Source: Lentimicrobiaceae bacterium (GTDB taxonomy: Bacteria > Bacteroidota > Bacteroidia > Bacteroidales > Lentimicrobiaceae). From it: DNA of 64,000 nucleotides. Below, one piece after another: positions 25,874 to 34,533 of the stretch (position 1 is the stretch's first letter; every line of letters starts with the position of its first letter). Made by a program: the position numbers and the translations under genes. The notes beneath the pieces were generated by a model. The model was not told where the DNA came from. It saw nothing but the letters and a program-made list of their open reading frames with translations, and ran no database searches. The stretch spans positions 639,083 to 703,082 of the forward strand of contig JACJXH010000002.1 of NCBI GenBank assembly GCA_020636745.1, read 5' to 3'.

Positions 25874-27397
25874 TTAACTTTCTGCGTGTTTTCCTGCCAT
25901 GTCAAGAATTTCATCAACATAAATGCGGTTGTTTGATAAACGGGGGATTTTGTATTGCCCGCCCAGCCTGTCGCGCTTTTTTAGCCAGTTATAAAAAGTT
26001 CCATAAGGCAATTCCCTTATAATGGGGGCATTGAGCACCATGTTGTGATAGCGTTTGGCTTCGTAATCTGAGTTAAGCGACTTCAGCGCATTGTCGAGCA
26101 ATTCAGTGAAATAAGCAATGTCATCAGGTCTTTTTTCAAATTCAATGAGCCATTCGTGTGCTCCGCTGCTGCTTTCGCTAAAATAAACTGGAGCTGCTGT
26201 AAATTCATTAATCATGGCTCCTGTTTTGTCACAGGCGCTTTCAAGTGCTTTTAAAGCATTGTCAATAATTATTTCTTCCCCGAATGCATTGATGAAGTTT
26301 TTGGTCCGTCCTGTAATTCTTATCCGGTAAGGTTCTGTTGAGGTAAATACAATGGTATCGCCAATCTGGTAACGCCATAAACCGGCATTGGTGCTGATGA
26401 TCATGGCATAATTTACCCCTGTTCTGACTTTGCGCAATGGAATAGCCTCTGTTTCTGATTGCCCTATATCGTTCAGCGGCAGAAATTCATAGTAAATGCC
26501 ATAATCCAGCATTAAAAGCATATCATCGGCCTCGTTTCTGTCCTGAATCCCAAAAAAACCTTCTGAAGCATTATATGTTTCAAGATAATTCATCGGATTT
26601 GAAATCAGATGACGAAACTGATTTTGGTAGGGAGTAAAACTAACCCCTCCATGAATAAATAGCTCGAGATTGGGCCAAACTTCTTTGATATTCTGCTTGC
26701 CGGTAATTTCAAGTACCCTTTTGAGTAAAACCAACGTCCATGAAGGAACTCCGGTTATGTTGGTAACGTTTTCATGACGGGTAATCTGCGCTATTTTTTC
26801 AATCTTGCTTTCCCATTCCGACATCAGCGCAATGGATAAATCAGGTGTTCGGATAAGTTCTACCCAGCTGGGCAGGTTTTCCATTATAATGGCCGAAACA
26901 TCTCCGACAAAAGTGCCGGCTTCAGGATTGTCAGGGAAATGACTTCCTCCCATTCCCAACAATCGGCCTGAGAAAATTTGGGTATCGGGATGATTGTTGC
27001 AATAAATCGACAAAAGATCCTTGCCGCCTTTAAAATGGCACTCATCCAGGGCTTCCTGACTTACGGGAATGAATTTACTTTTATCGCTGGTTGTCCCTGA
27101 TGATTTGGCAAACCATTTTACTTCAGAGCTCCACAATAAATTTTGTTCACCCTGCCGCAACCTGTCAATATAGGGCTTTAAATCATTGTATTCATTAACC
27201 GGAACCCTGTTAACAAAATCTTCGTAAGTGGTGATGGAAGTATAATCATGTTTTTTGCCCCATTCAGTGTTGCGGGCAGAGAGAATGAGTTTCCTGAATA
27301 ATTCATCCTGAACATCGTGCGGATATTTCATGAAAAGCTCAATCTGATGCATCCGCTTCTTCATGAACCATGCTATCACTGAGTTTATTATGGTCAT
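25874..27397 (-). CDS. GH3 auxin-responsive-promoter family protein (acyl-amido synthetase fold)
   Basis: The 507-residue protein belongs to the GH3 family of the ANL adenylating superfamily. In plants these enzymes conjugate amino acids to acyl acids through acyl-adenylates. This is not glycoside hydrolase family 3. Visible motifs are the nucleotide-binding KSSGTTSDKSKFIP loop (about 112-125), TGVPSW, the acyl-adenylate YNASEGFFG, and YQIGDTIVFTS with the following RTKNF. Bacterial members are common in Bacteroidota but their substrates are unknown. Monocistronic. Confidence 0.9.
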   Translation of the reverse strand: MTIINSVIAWFMKKRMHQIELFMKYPHDVQDELFRKLILSARNTEWGKKHDYTSITTYEDFVNRVPVNEYNDLKPYIDRLRQGEQNLLWSSEVKWFAKSSGTTSDKSKFIPVSQEALDECHFKGGKDLLSIYCNNHPDTQIFSGRLLGMGGSHFPDNPEAGTFVGDVSAIIMENLPSWVELIRTPDLSIALMSEWESKIEKIAQITRHENVTNITGVPSWTLVLLKRVLEITGKQNIKEVWPNLELFIHGGVSFTPYQNQFRHLISNPMNYLETYNASEGFFGIQDRNEADDMLLMLDYGIYYEFLPLNDIGQSETEAIPLRKVRTGVNYAMIISTNAGLWRYQIGDTIVFTSTEPYRIRITGRTKNFINAFGEEIIIDNALKALESACDKTGAMINEFTAAPVYFSESSSGAHEWLIEFEKRPDDIAYFTELLDNALKSLNSDYEAKRYHNMVLNAPIIRELPYGTFYNWLKKRDRLGGQYKIPRLSNNRIYVDEILDMAGKHAES

Positions 27398-27420
27398 ATG
27401 GTGTAGTTGGGTTTTCTAAA

Positions 27421-27428
27421 CAAATTTA
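27421..27428 (-). promoter_or_regulatory. Candidate -7 element of the GH3-synthetase gene (TAAATTTG)
   Basis: The minus strand matches TAnnTTTG 23 bp upstream of the ATG at 27397. No placed -33 TTG was found. Confidence 0.4.
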
Positions 27429-27540
27429 AAGGTAAATCATGAATAACGGTGGTTAAACTTTTGAAATTTCAAAGTATGCTGCTTGCATCGCCTGCTTTAC
27501 TCATAAGCTTATTCGTTATGCTACTTCGTTGTTTATGCTG

Positions 27541-27548
27541 TATATTTG
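27541..27548 (+). promoter_or_regulatory. Candidate -7 element of ispE (TATATTTG)
   Basis: TATATTTGC matches the Bacteroidota -7 element and lies 37 bp upstream of the ispE ATG. Confidence 0.45.
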
Positions 27549-27585
27549 CATTTATTCTTCTTCTGCGAAATAAACCGGCTGAATT

Positions 27586-28404
27586 ATGATAGTTTTTCCT
27601 AATGCTAAAATCAATCTTGGTTTGCGCGTTGTTGCCCGCAGGGGGGATGGCTATCATGATATTGAATCTTTATTTCTCCCGGTAGGTTTGGCTGATGCGC
27701 TGGAAATTACGCCATCTGTTGATGGGCGTTTCAGTTTTTCATCTTCAGGCATTGCTATTGGTGGTGATGTTGAATCTAATTTGTGTGTGAAGGCTTTCAG
27801 ACTGATGCAGCGAAAGTTTAATGTTCCGGCCTTGAAAATTTTTCTACACAAGATGATTCCTCACGGAGCCGGGCTGGGAGGCGGTTCTTCTGATGCAGCA
27901 TTTACATTGAAACTGATAAACAGGATGTTTTCGCTTAAAATCTGTAATCAGGAGCTGAAGGAACTTGCCGCTGAGCTGGGCAGCGATTGCCCTTTCTTTA
28001 TTGAAAACAGACCTTGTCTGGCCACCGGCAGAGGTGAGCATTTGCAGCCGCTTGATACCTTTTACGGCCAAAAATATATTTTGGTCGTTAAACCTGATGT
28101 GTCTGTTTCCACTGCATGGGCTTACGGGCATGTAATCCCTTCCGGAAAGCATCTGCCCCCGTTGGCTGATATTACTGTTAATCCCAGTCTTTGGAACAGT
28201 TTGTTGCCCAACGACTTTGAAAATGCTGTTTTTGACGAATGGCCTGAAATCGGATATATAAAGCAGCAGCTGCTTCAGATGGGCGCTGTATATGCAGCCA
28301 TGAGCGGAAGTGGCTCAGCTGTTTTTGGATTATTTGATCAGGAACCTGAGATTGCGGAACAGTTGAAAGGATTGTTTGTGTGGAGCGGAAAACTGATGCA
28401 ATAG
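27586..28404 (+). CDS. ispE: 4-diphosphocytidyl-2-C-methyl-D-erythritol kinase
   Basis: This 272-residue GHMP kinase carries out the ATP-dependent fourth step of the MEP isoprenoid pathway in the cytosol. Visible motifs are the N-terminal PNAKINLGL with the substrate-binding lysine (K8), the glycine-rich ATP loop GAGLGGGSSDAA (94-105), the catalytic aspartate in LGSDCPFF (D134) and the C-terminal MSGSGSAVFG loop. Length is typical. It is convergent with the LptF/G gene with only 7 bp between stops. Confidence 0.96.
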   Translation: MIVFPNAKINLGLRVVARRGDGYHDIESLFLPVGLADALEITPSVDGRFSFSSSGIAIGGDVESNLCVKAFRLMQRKFNVPALKIFLHKMIPHGAGLGGGSSDAAFTLKLINRMFSLKICNQELKELAAELGSDCPFFIENRPCLATGRGEHLQPLDTFYGQKYILVVKPDVSVSTAWAYGHVIPSGKHLPPLADITVNPSLWNSLLPNDFENAVFDEWPEIGYIKQQLLQMGAVYAAMSGSGSAVFGLFDQEPEIAEQLKGLFVWSGKLMQ

Positions 28405-28411
28405 CGACCGC

Positions 28412-29488
28412 TTACTTTGGTGCAATTTTTAAAAGGTAAATGCCTAACAGCCCAAAAATAAAGTTAGGTATCCACACCGCAATGACCGGAGGCAGGTTTC
28501 CAAAAGTGGCAAAAACAGTAGTTACCTGCATAAACAGGATAAAGGCAAAACAAATGGTAATTCCGATACCCAGGTGAAATCCGATGCCGCCCCTCACTTT
28601 TCTGCTCGAAAGCGCTACTCCGATAATTGTCAGAACAATGGTGGCAAAGGGGAACGCGATTCGCTTGTGTTTTTCGTTTTGAAACTTAATCAGATTTCCT
28701 GAACCTCTTAGCTTCTCTGTTTCGATAAATTCGCGCAGTTCTCTGTAATTCATGTAAACAGCATCGTCTAAATCAACCGTAAAATCATCCGGCTTCAGAT
28801 TAAGTAATGTGTCTTTTGAGGCTCCGCGGGTAATGATTTCTCCTTTTTCCTTAATCTGTCTTTTGACCCAGTTTTCAATTTTCCACATTCCGGTTACACT
28901 GTCCCATTTAATATTGTCGCCGGTGATTTTGTATTCCATTCCTTTTTCGTTAAACCCTTCGAGAGAAAACCGGAAGCCTGAATTGTCAGTTTTATTAAAG
29001 CTTTCAACATAGGCAAAAACACCCGGGCTAATCTGCATATGTAAATTGTTGTCGCTGTTTCTTTTCTCTTTTTTCAGATACTTTTTTTGAAATTCCTGCA
29101 TGTTTTTACTGGTCTCAGGAATAACAAAATTGGTAAGAACAAAAGACATGGAAGCCAGAAAAAATGCTGAAATCAGATAAGGCCTCAGCATCCGTTTAAA
29201 GCTGATTCCACTGTTGAGTATGGCTACTATTTCGGTATCGGAAGCCATTTTTGACGTAAAGAAGATAACTGCAATAAATGTAAACAGGTAGCTGAAAAGG
29301 TTGATAAAGTAGGGGATGAAATTTGCATAGTACTGAAAAACAATGGCTTCCAGCGGGGGCTTGCGTTCCAGAAAGTCGTCAATTTTTTCAGAAATATCAA
29401 AAATGATAATGACTACGGCCAGCAAAGCTATCGCGTAAAAGAAAGTGCCCAGAAACTTACGGATAATGTACAGATCGAGTTTTTTCAT
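28412..29488 (-). CDS. LptF/LptG family (YjgP/YjgQ) permease
   Basis: The 358-residue protein has the fold of the lipopolysaccharide-export permeases. Two N-terminal transmembrane helices (about 10-30, 55-78) and a third near 100-120 precede a large periplasmic beta-jellyroll (about 130-265). Three C-terminal helices follow (FPFATIVLTIIGVALSS, then IGITICFAFILFMQV and the last). The family extracts LPS from the inner membrane together with LptB. LptF and LptG cannot be told apart here. It lies just after tgt (57 bp), a gene order common in this phylum. Confidence 0.92.
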   Translation of the reverse strand: MKKLDLYIIRKFLGTFFYAIALLAVVIIIFDISEKIDDFLERKPPLEAIVFQYYANFIPYFINLFSYLFTFIAVIFFTSKMASDTEIVAILNSGISFKRMLRPYLISAFFLASMSFVLTNFVIPETSKNMQEFQKKYLKKEKRNSDNNLHMQISPGVFAYVESFNKTDNSGFRFSLEGFNEKGMEYKITGDNIKWDSVTGMWKIENWVKRQIKEKGEIITRGASKDTLLNLKPDDFTVDLDDAVYMNYRELREFIETEKLRGSGNLIKFQNEKHKRIAFPFATIVLTIIGVALSSRKVRGGIGFHLGIGITICFAFILFMQVTTVFATFGNLPPVIAVWIPNFIFGLLGIYLLKIAPK

Positions 29489-29545
29489 GCGCTTCCGGTA
29501 ATATGATGGCCGGTTCGTTTTAACGGATTATTTGATGCTTTATTA

Positions 29546-30676
29546 TCAGAGTCGTTGCGACAGTTTAATGACCATCTGAGATTTCCAGGAGGCAAAAGTG
29601 CCATCCATAATTCTTGTCCGTGCTTCGTCAACCAACCAAAGATAAAAAGCAAGGTTGTGCTGACTGGCAATCATTGGGCCCAGCATTTCTCCGGCAATAA
29701 ACAGATGTCTGACATATGCACGAGTATAAGCACTGTCGACAAACGAAGGCCCTTCAGCGTCGAGGGGTGAAAAGTCGGCCTTCCATTTTTCGTTTCTCAG
29801 ATTTACAATGCCATTGCGGGTAAAAATCATACCATTACGGCCATTTCGGGTGGGCATAACACAGTCAAACATGTCTACTCCCTGTGAAATTCCTTCCAGA
29901 ATATTGGCAGGGGTGCCAACACCCATAAGGTATCGGGGTTTGTCTTTGGGTAGTATATTGCAAACAAGCTCCGTAAATTCATACATTGTTTCTACCGGTT
30001 CGCCTACAGCCAAACCTCCGATGGCATTCCCGTCGGCCCCGCATGAAGCTATTTTTTCAGCCGATTTTATCCTTAAATCACGATAAACACTTCCCTGGAC
30101 TATGGGGAATAGTGTTTGCCGGTAGCCATAAAGATTGTCGGTTTCGTTAAAACGCAAAAGACAGCGATCAAGCCAGCGGTGTGTCATCTCCATTGATTTA
30201 CTGGCGTAATCATAATCGCATGGATAAGGTGTGCATTCATCAAATGCCATGATGATATCAGCTCCAATTACACGCTGAATATCCATAACCCTTTCAGGAC
30301 TGAACATATGGCGTGAACCATCAATATGTGATTGAAAAACAACCCCTTCTTCTTTCATCTTGCGACGGTCGGTGAGCGAATATACCTGATAGCCACCACT
30401 GTCGGTTAATATAGGCCGGGTCCAACCGTTGAATTTATGAAGGCCGCCGGCTTCTTTCAGTATGTCAAGTCCGGGTCGTAAGTATAAATGATAAGTGTTG
30501 CCCAGAATGATGCGGGCTTTAACATCCTGTTCCACATCGCGGATATGCACGGCTTTTACTGTTCCTGCAGTGCCTACCGGCATAAAAACAGGTGTGGCTA
30601 TTTCACCATGATCGGTGGTTATGATACCTGCACGCGCATGTGATTGCGTGTCAGTGGCAGTGAGTTTAAAATCCAT
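29546..30676 (-). CDS. tgt: Queuine/preQ1 tRNA-ribosyltransferase
   Basis: The 376-residue TIM-barrel enzyme exchanges guanine-34 for preQ1 in tRNAs with GUN anticodons. Asp91 in ILTDSGGYQ and the GVDMFDCVMPTRNGRNG segment (265-281) hold the active-site aspartates. The structural zinc site, normally CxCxxC plus His, is degenerate: residues 304-323 read with Gly, Ser and Asp where the three cysteines should be, though His323 (YVRH) remains. From memory the same replacement occurs in other Bacteroidota Tgt proteins, so the enzyme is probably functional. A good promoter precedes it. Confidence 0.95.
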   Translation of the reverse strand: MDFKLTATDTQSHARAGIITTDHGEIATPVFMPVGTAGTVKAVHIRDVEQDVKARIILGNTYHLYLRPGLDILKEAGGLHKFNGWTRPILTDSGGYQVYSLTDRRKMKEEGVVFQSHIDGSRHMFSPERVMDIQRVIGADIIMAFDECTPYPCDYDYASKSMEMTHRWLDRCLLRFNETDNLYGYRQTLFPIVQGSVYRDLRIKSAEKIASCGADGNAIGGLAVGEPVETMYEFTELVCNILPKDKPRYLMGVGTPANILEGISQGVDMFDCVMPTRNGRNGMIFTRNGIVNLRNEKWKADFSPLDAEGPSFVDSAYTRAYVRHLFIAGEMLGPMIASQHNLAFYLWLVDEARTRIMDGTFASWKSQMVIKLSQRL

Positions 30677-30712
30677 TAAATGCAGTTAAAGTCTGACTTC
30701 TTATTCAGGCGG

Positions 30713-30742
30713 CAAAGTTAGCAATCTTCTGTGTTTGTTCAA
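30713..30742 (-). promoter_or_regulatory. Promoter of tgt (TTG - 19 bp - TAACTTTG)
   Basis: The minus strand carries TTG (30742-30740), a 19-bp spacer and TAACTTTGCC (-7 element at 30720-30713). This is the best full match to the Bacteroidota -33/-7 consensus in the window, 36 bp upstream of the tgt ATG. Confidence 0.65.
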
Positions 30743-30866
30743 TATATTGCTGATATTAAGCTTTAGCCTGCAATTGAAGCGATAATCAATGGTTAATGGG
30801 GATGATTCAACCTTAATTGACGGGTAATTTTATCTTTAAGCCTGCATTATCCATAAAAACAGCAGT

Positions 30867-33197
30867 TCAGAGCCCGGTTTTGCTTTCGCTTATTTTAAAT
30901 GTTTGCGAGAGCTGGTTAATAGTGAGTGTAAATTCACCTTTTTCGATCAGCCATTGTTCCTGTTGGTTTACAAAGGCAAGATCATTCACCGGAATTTCAA
31001 ATTGTACAGTCTGCATTTCACCGGGCTGTAACATTATTTTGCTGAAAGACCTTAGCCGTTTTACAGGAGGTGTTAGTGAGGCCACCAAATCCGACACATA
31101 AACCTGAATAACTTCCATGCCGGCCCTTGTTGAATTATTCAGCACTTTTACACTGCCCTTGATGGTTTCGCCCGGTTTATACATGGTTTTGCTAATTGAA
31201 AGTTCGCTGTACTCAAACTTTGAATAGCTTAATCCATACCCAAATTCAAATTGCGGATTAAAAGCCTGGCCATTGCCTGAACTGGCATCTTTAAGTTGCT
31301 CGGTATAGGCATGATAGTATAATTCAAGGCTGTTTGGATATCGCGGATAGGTATATGGAAGTTTCCCTGAGGGATTAACATCCCCGTAAATGATAGAGGC
31401 AAGGGCCTGCCCGCCATAGTTTCCCGGAAGGTAAGCATGAAGGATTCCTGATACCAGTGGTTCTGCTTTGCTGATAATGCGCGGCCTGCCTTCAACCAGT
31501 ATGAGAATTACAGGTTTACCTGTTGATGCTGCTGTTTTTATTAGCTCCTGTTGATTATCAGACAGATACAAGTCGTTTAGATTGCCGGGAGTTTCCGTGT
31601 ATGAGTTTTCTCCAATACATAAAAGTATATAATCGGCTTGTAAGGCTTGTTGTTTAAACTTTTCAAATGAATCAACCGTTTCGCCTCTGTAGTCGCCTGA
31701 TGTATTGTACCTGACTGTTTCACACAAAACAACATTCTCCGGACGTGCAGCATTCATTTGCAGTGCTTCAAATATCGTATGATAATCTGCGGCAAACTCA
31801 TCTGTCATGTCTCCCTGCCAGGTATAAGTCCATCCGCCGTTCAAAGGGCGCATTGAGTTAGCGGCCGGGCCGGCTACAAGAATTTTTGCATGTTTATTCA
31901 ATGGAAGTATATGGTCATTATTTTTGAGCAGAGTGATGGATTCTTCTGTAGCCTGAAGTGCCAATGCTGCAAATCTTTCTGAACCGAAATCAGGATAATC
32001 TGCTGCGAGTGTATAAGGTTTTTCAAATAATCCCAATAAGAATTTCACTCTTAGAATCCGTCTGACAGCATCGTCAATGCGTTCCATTGGAACTTCGCCT
32101 TCGTTTACAAGTTCGAGAAGATAATCAGCAAAATCAAAGTTAAATGGTACCATTGACATATCAACCCCTGCATTTACTGCAATTTTCACAGCTTCTTTAG
32201 GGCTTTCGGCAATCTTATGGCGTGTGTGCAAATATTCAATATCCTGCCAGTCGCTGACGGCAAACCCCTGAAAATTCAATTCTGTTTTTAGTATTCCACT
32301 GATGAGATTTTTATCAGCATGGGCGGGCAATCCATTAATAACAGAAGAGTTTATCATAACTGTTAAGGCGCCTGCATCAATGGCTTTTTTAAAGGGAACA
32401 AGATGATATTCGCGCAGCATATTCGAAGGAATAAGGGCAGGAGTTCTGTCTTTTCCTGTTCTTGGTTGTGAATATCCCATAAAATGTTTCAGACAGGTGG
32501 CCACGTGGTTTGATGCTCCTATGGTATTGTTTGCACCCTGGGCGCCGGTAATAAAAGCTTTTCCGGTGATAGCTGCCAGGTAGGGGTCTTCACCGAATGT
32601 TTCCCAGAATCTTGGCCAGCGAGGATCAACCCCCAAATCCATCACAGGGCTGAAAATCCAGCTTGCACCTGTTGCTTTTGTTTCGTAGGCTGTTATTTCT
32701 CCGGCTATTTTGGCATGTTCGGTATTCCAGGTGGCAGCAAGCCCGGTTTGTTGTGGAAACAAGGTTGCCCCTACAGCATACGACGCTCCATGAATCATAT
32801 CCAACCCATAAATAACAGGTATTTTATTGGGTGATTCTTTAATGCAATAATCCTGAATCTGCCCAATCAGCCGGTTCCATTGCTGCGGGTCGCGTGCGCT
32901 GTTATTGGCTGTATTCAATACTGAACCAATATGATATTGGGCAAATGCCTTATGAAGCATGGCCGTGTCGAGCATTACAGGTTCATAGCTGCTCTGCGGG
33001 TTTTCTCCGTATGTCAGTACATCCAGTGTTACCTGCATCATCTGCCCTACTTTTTCTTCAACCGACATTTTTTGAAGAAGGGCTTCCACTTTTGCTTCAA
33101 CGTTGTCGTTTGTGTGTGTGGTTTTTTGATTAAACCGGCATGACACTGCCAGAAATGCAGCGATGAGAAAGATAATAAAGTGAGAGATTTGCTTCAT
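30867..33197 (-). CDS. Glycoside hydrolase family 3 beta-glucosidase (lipoprotein)
   Basis: The 776-residue enzyme has a lipoprotein signal with the lipobox cysteine at residue 20 (LAVSC). The GH3 N-terminal barrel carries the nucleophile Asp316 in GFAVSDW and the KHFMGY segment. The C-terminal alpha/beta sandwich (about 420-640) and a fibronectin type III-like domain (about 675-770) follow. It should release glucose from beta-glucan oligosaccharides in the periplasm. It is the last gene of the beta-glucan locus, 29 bp after the GH16 gene. BglX-like architecture and length. Confidence 0.95.
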   Translation of the reverse strand: MKQISHFIIFLIAAFLAVSCRFNQKTTHTNDNVEAKVEALLQKMSVEEKVGQMMQVTLDVLTYGENPQSSYEPVMLDTAMLHKAFAQYHIGSVLNTANNSARDPQQWNRLIGQIQDYCIKESPNKIPVIYGLDMIHGASYAVGATLFPQQTGLAATWNTEHAKIAGEITAYETKATGASWIFSPVMDLGVDPRWPRFWETFGEDPYLAAITGKAFITGAQGANNTIGASNHVATCLKHFMGYSQPRTGKDRTPALIPSNMLREYHLVPFKKAIDAGALTVMINSSVINGLPAHADKNLISGILKTELNFQGFAVSDWQDIEYLHTRHKIAESPKEAVKIAVNAGVDMSMVPFNFDFADYLLELVNEGEVPMERIDDAVRRILRVKFLLGLFEKPYTLAADYPDFGSERFAALALQATEESITLLKNNDHILPLNKHAKILVAGPAANSMRPLNGGWTYTWQGDMTDEFAADYHTIFEALQMNAARPENVVLCETVRYNTSGDYRGETVDSFEKFKQQALQADYILLCIGENSYTETPGNLNDLYLSDNQQELIKTAASTGKPVILILVEGRPRIISKAEPLVSGILHAYLPGNYGGQALASIIYGDVNPSGKLPYTYPRYPNSLELYYHAYTEQLKDASSGNGQAFNPQFEFGYGLSYSKFEYSELSISKTMYKPGETIKGSVKVLNNSTRAGMEVIQVYVSDLVASLTPPVKRLRSFSKIMLQPGEMQTVQFEIPVNDLAFVNQQEQWLIEKGEFTLTINQLSQTFKISESKTGL

Positions 33198-33226
33198 TGG
33201 CGGCGAGTTTCCCGATGCAGAAAGTG

Positions 33227-34249
33227 TTATTTTATTGTAACTTCAAATGGTTGGGCTGTTACCTGGCCACATGGCTTAACAATAGTAGCATTGACTTTGC
33301 CGGATGTTTTTCCCCAGATTGCAGTAATGTGGTGGCTTCCTGCTCCGTTCTGTATCCGGGCATCTTCAGGTAAATTCCATGTGTAGCTGGCTCCGGAAGT
33401 AAAAGGCAATTCAAAGGTGAGGGTTTCGCCGGGTTTTGCAACGGAATTTCCTGAAATTACCGGTTTATCATCCTGCGCATATACTCTTACATAGTCCACC
33501 TCCATGGATAATTTACTCAATTCAGGGTCAACTCCCTGCTGGCCGCCCCAGTTTCCACCCATGGCTATGTTGAGAATAAAATGAAACTTTTTATCAAAGG
33601 GCCATGTGTCGGTATTGCCTGAATGATCGTTTTCAAATGTGAAGTATTTCTCATTGTCAAGAAAGGCATCAATTTTGTCTTTTGTCCATTCAATGGAATA
33701 AGTGTGAAAAGCGGTATCAAAGTCAGGCACCTGAATGCTTTTGCCAACCTGGGTGCCAAGAGAGCCATTGTAAGCTCCTGTATGAACGGTAGCATGTACA
33801 TTTCCCGGGTCAAATCCTACGTGTTCCATGATGTCAATTTCGCCGCTGGCAGGCCAGTTTCCATATTCCCAGTCGGTTGGGAGCATCCAGATGGCGGGCC
33901 ATGTTCCAGTTCCTGCCGGCAGTTTGGCTCTGATTTCCATCCGGCCATAAAGGAAATCGGCTTTGTTTTTCGTAACCAGCCGTGCCGAGGTCCATTTGTT
34001 GTTTTGCTTGATGGCCGTTATGATAAGCTTGCCATCCTCAACATATGAATTGAGGCTTGAGTTGGTGTATTCCTGCAGTTCATTATTGCCCCAGCCACTT
34101 GCACCTAAATCATAACTCCAGTTTTCAGAAGAAGGTTTTCCTTCGTTGTTAAATTCATCGGCCCAGATGAGATGATAGCAATCTTGCGCAGGAGCTATTT
34201 TAAGAGTATACGTGCTGATAGCAATCAACAGAAAAATATATTTTTTCAT
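33227..34249 (-). CDS. Glycoside hydrolase family 16 beta-glucanase (laminarinase-like) with C-terminal PKD-like domain
   Basis: The 340-residue exported enzyme has a signal peptide, then a GH16 jellyroll (about 25-255) with the catalytic ExDxxE-type motif GEIDIME (Glu137, Asp139, Glu142). The motif with an extra Met between Asp and Glu (E-x-D-x-x-E) is typical of laminarinases/lichenases that cut beta-1,3 glucans. WADEFN and YGRMEIRAKLP are further GH16 landmarks. Residues about 258-340 form a PKD/Ig-like module. It lies between SusD and the GH3 gene, after a long intergenic hairpin. Confidence 0.94.
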   Translation of the reverse strand: MKKYIFLLIAISTYTLKIAPAQDCYHLIWADEFNNEGKPSSENWSYDLGASGWGNNELQEYTNSSLNSYVEDGKLIITAIKQNNKWTSARLVTKNKADFLYGRMEIRAKLPAGTGTWPAIWMLPTDWEYGNWPASGEIDIMEHVGFDPGNVHATVHTGAYNGSLGTQVGKSIQVPDFDTAFHTYSIEWTKDKIDAFLDNEKYFTFENDHSGNTDTWPFDKKFHFILNIAMGGNWGGQQGVDPELSKLSMEVDYVRVYAQDDKPVISGNSVAKPGETLTFELPFTSGASYTWNLPEDARIQNGAGSHHITAIWGKTSGKVNATIVKPCGQVTAQPFEVTIK

Positions 34250-34533
34250 TCCGGATGATTTTAGGGTAAAAAACAGGATGTAAAAATTTATTGGATGAGG
34301 ATTTCAACCCGGGAAAAATGGCTGATTTAAGACAATGGATTTTCAACCAGTGAATGAAAACCGGGGGTAGGATATAAAGATGCAAAGAAAAGACAAAAAC
34401 CAACCATCATCCTGTTTGCAATTATTCAGAATTTCTTCTGCTTTATATCCATCCCCGTTTTCATCAAGCACAAAAACCAACCATCCAACCAAGGTCTTTT
34501 TTTGTTTTTGGCATTTTTAGGCTTACTCCTGAA
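34250..34533 (-). repeat. SusD-GH16 intergenic region with long inverted repeat and 16-bp direct repeat
   Basis: No gene is present. Arms at 34354-34379 and 34441-34464 are imperfect inverted repeats of 24-26 bp (identical CTTTATATCC and TTTTCAT blocks in opposite orientation, small indels between). A 16-bp direct repeat ACAAAAACCAACCATC occurs at 34393-34408 and 34470-34485. The transcript of susCD would form a long stem here, which may limit or stabilise read-through into the hydrolase genes. Confidence 0.7.

Noticed and set aside
33623..34048. 141-codon plus-strand frame
   Set aside because: It is antisense to the GH16 gene and covers the catalytic region of that gene.
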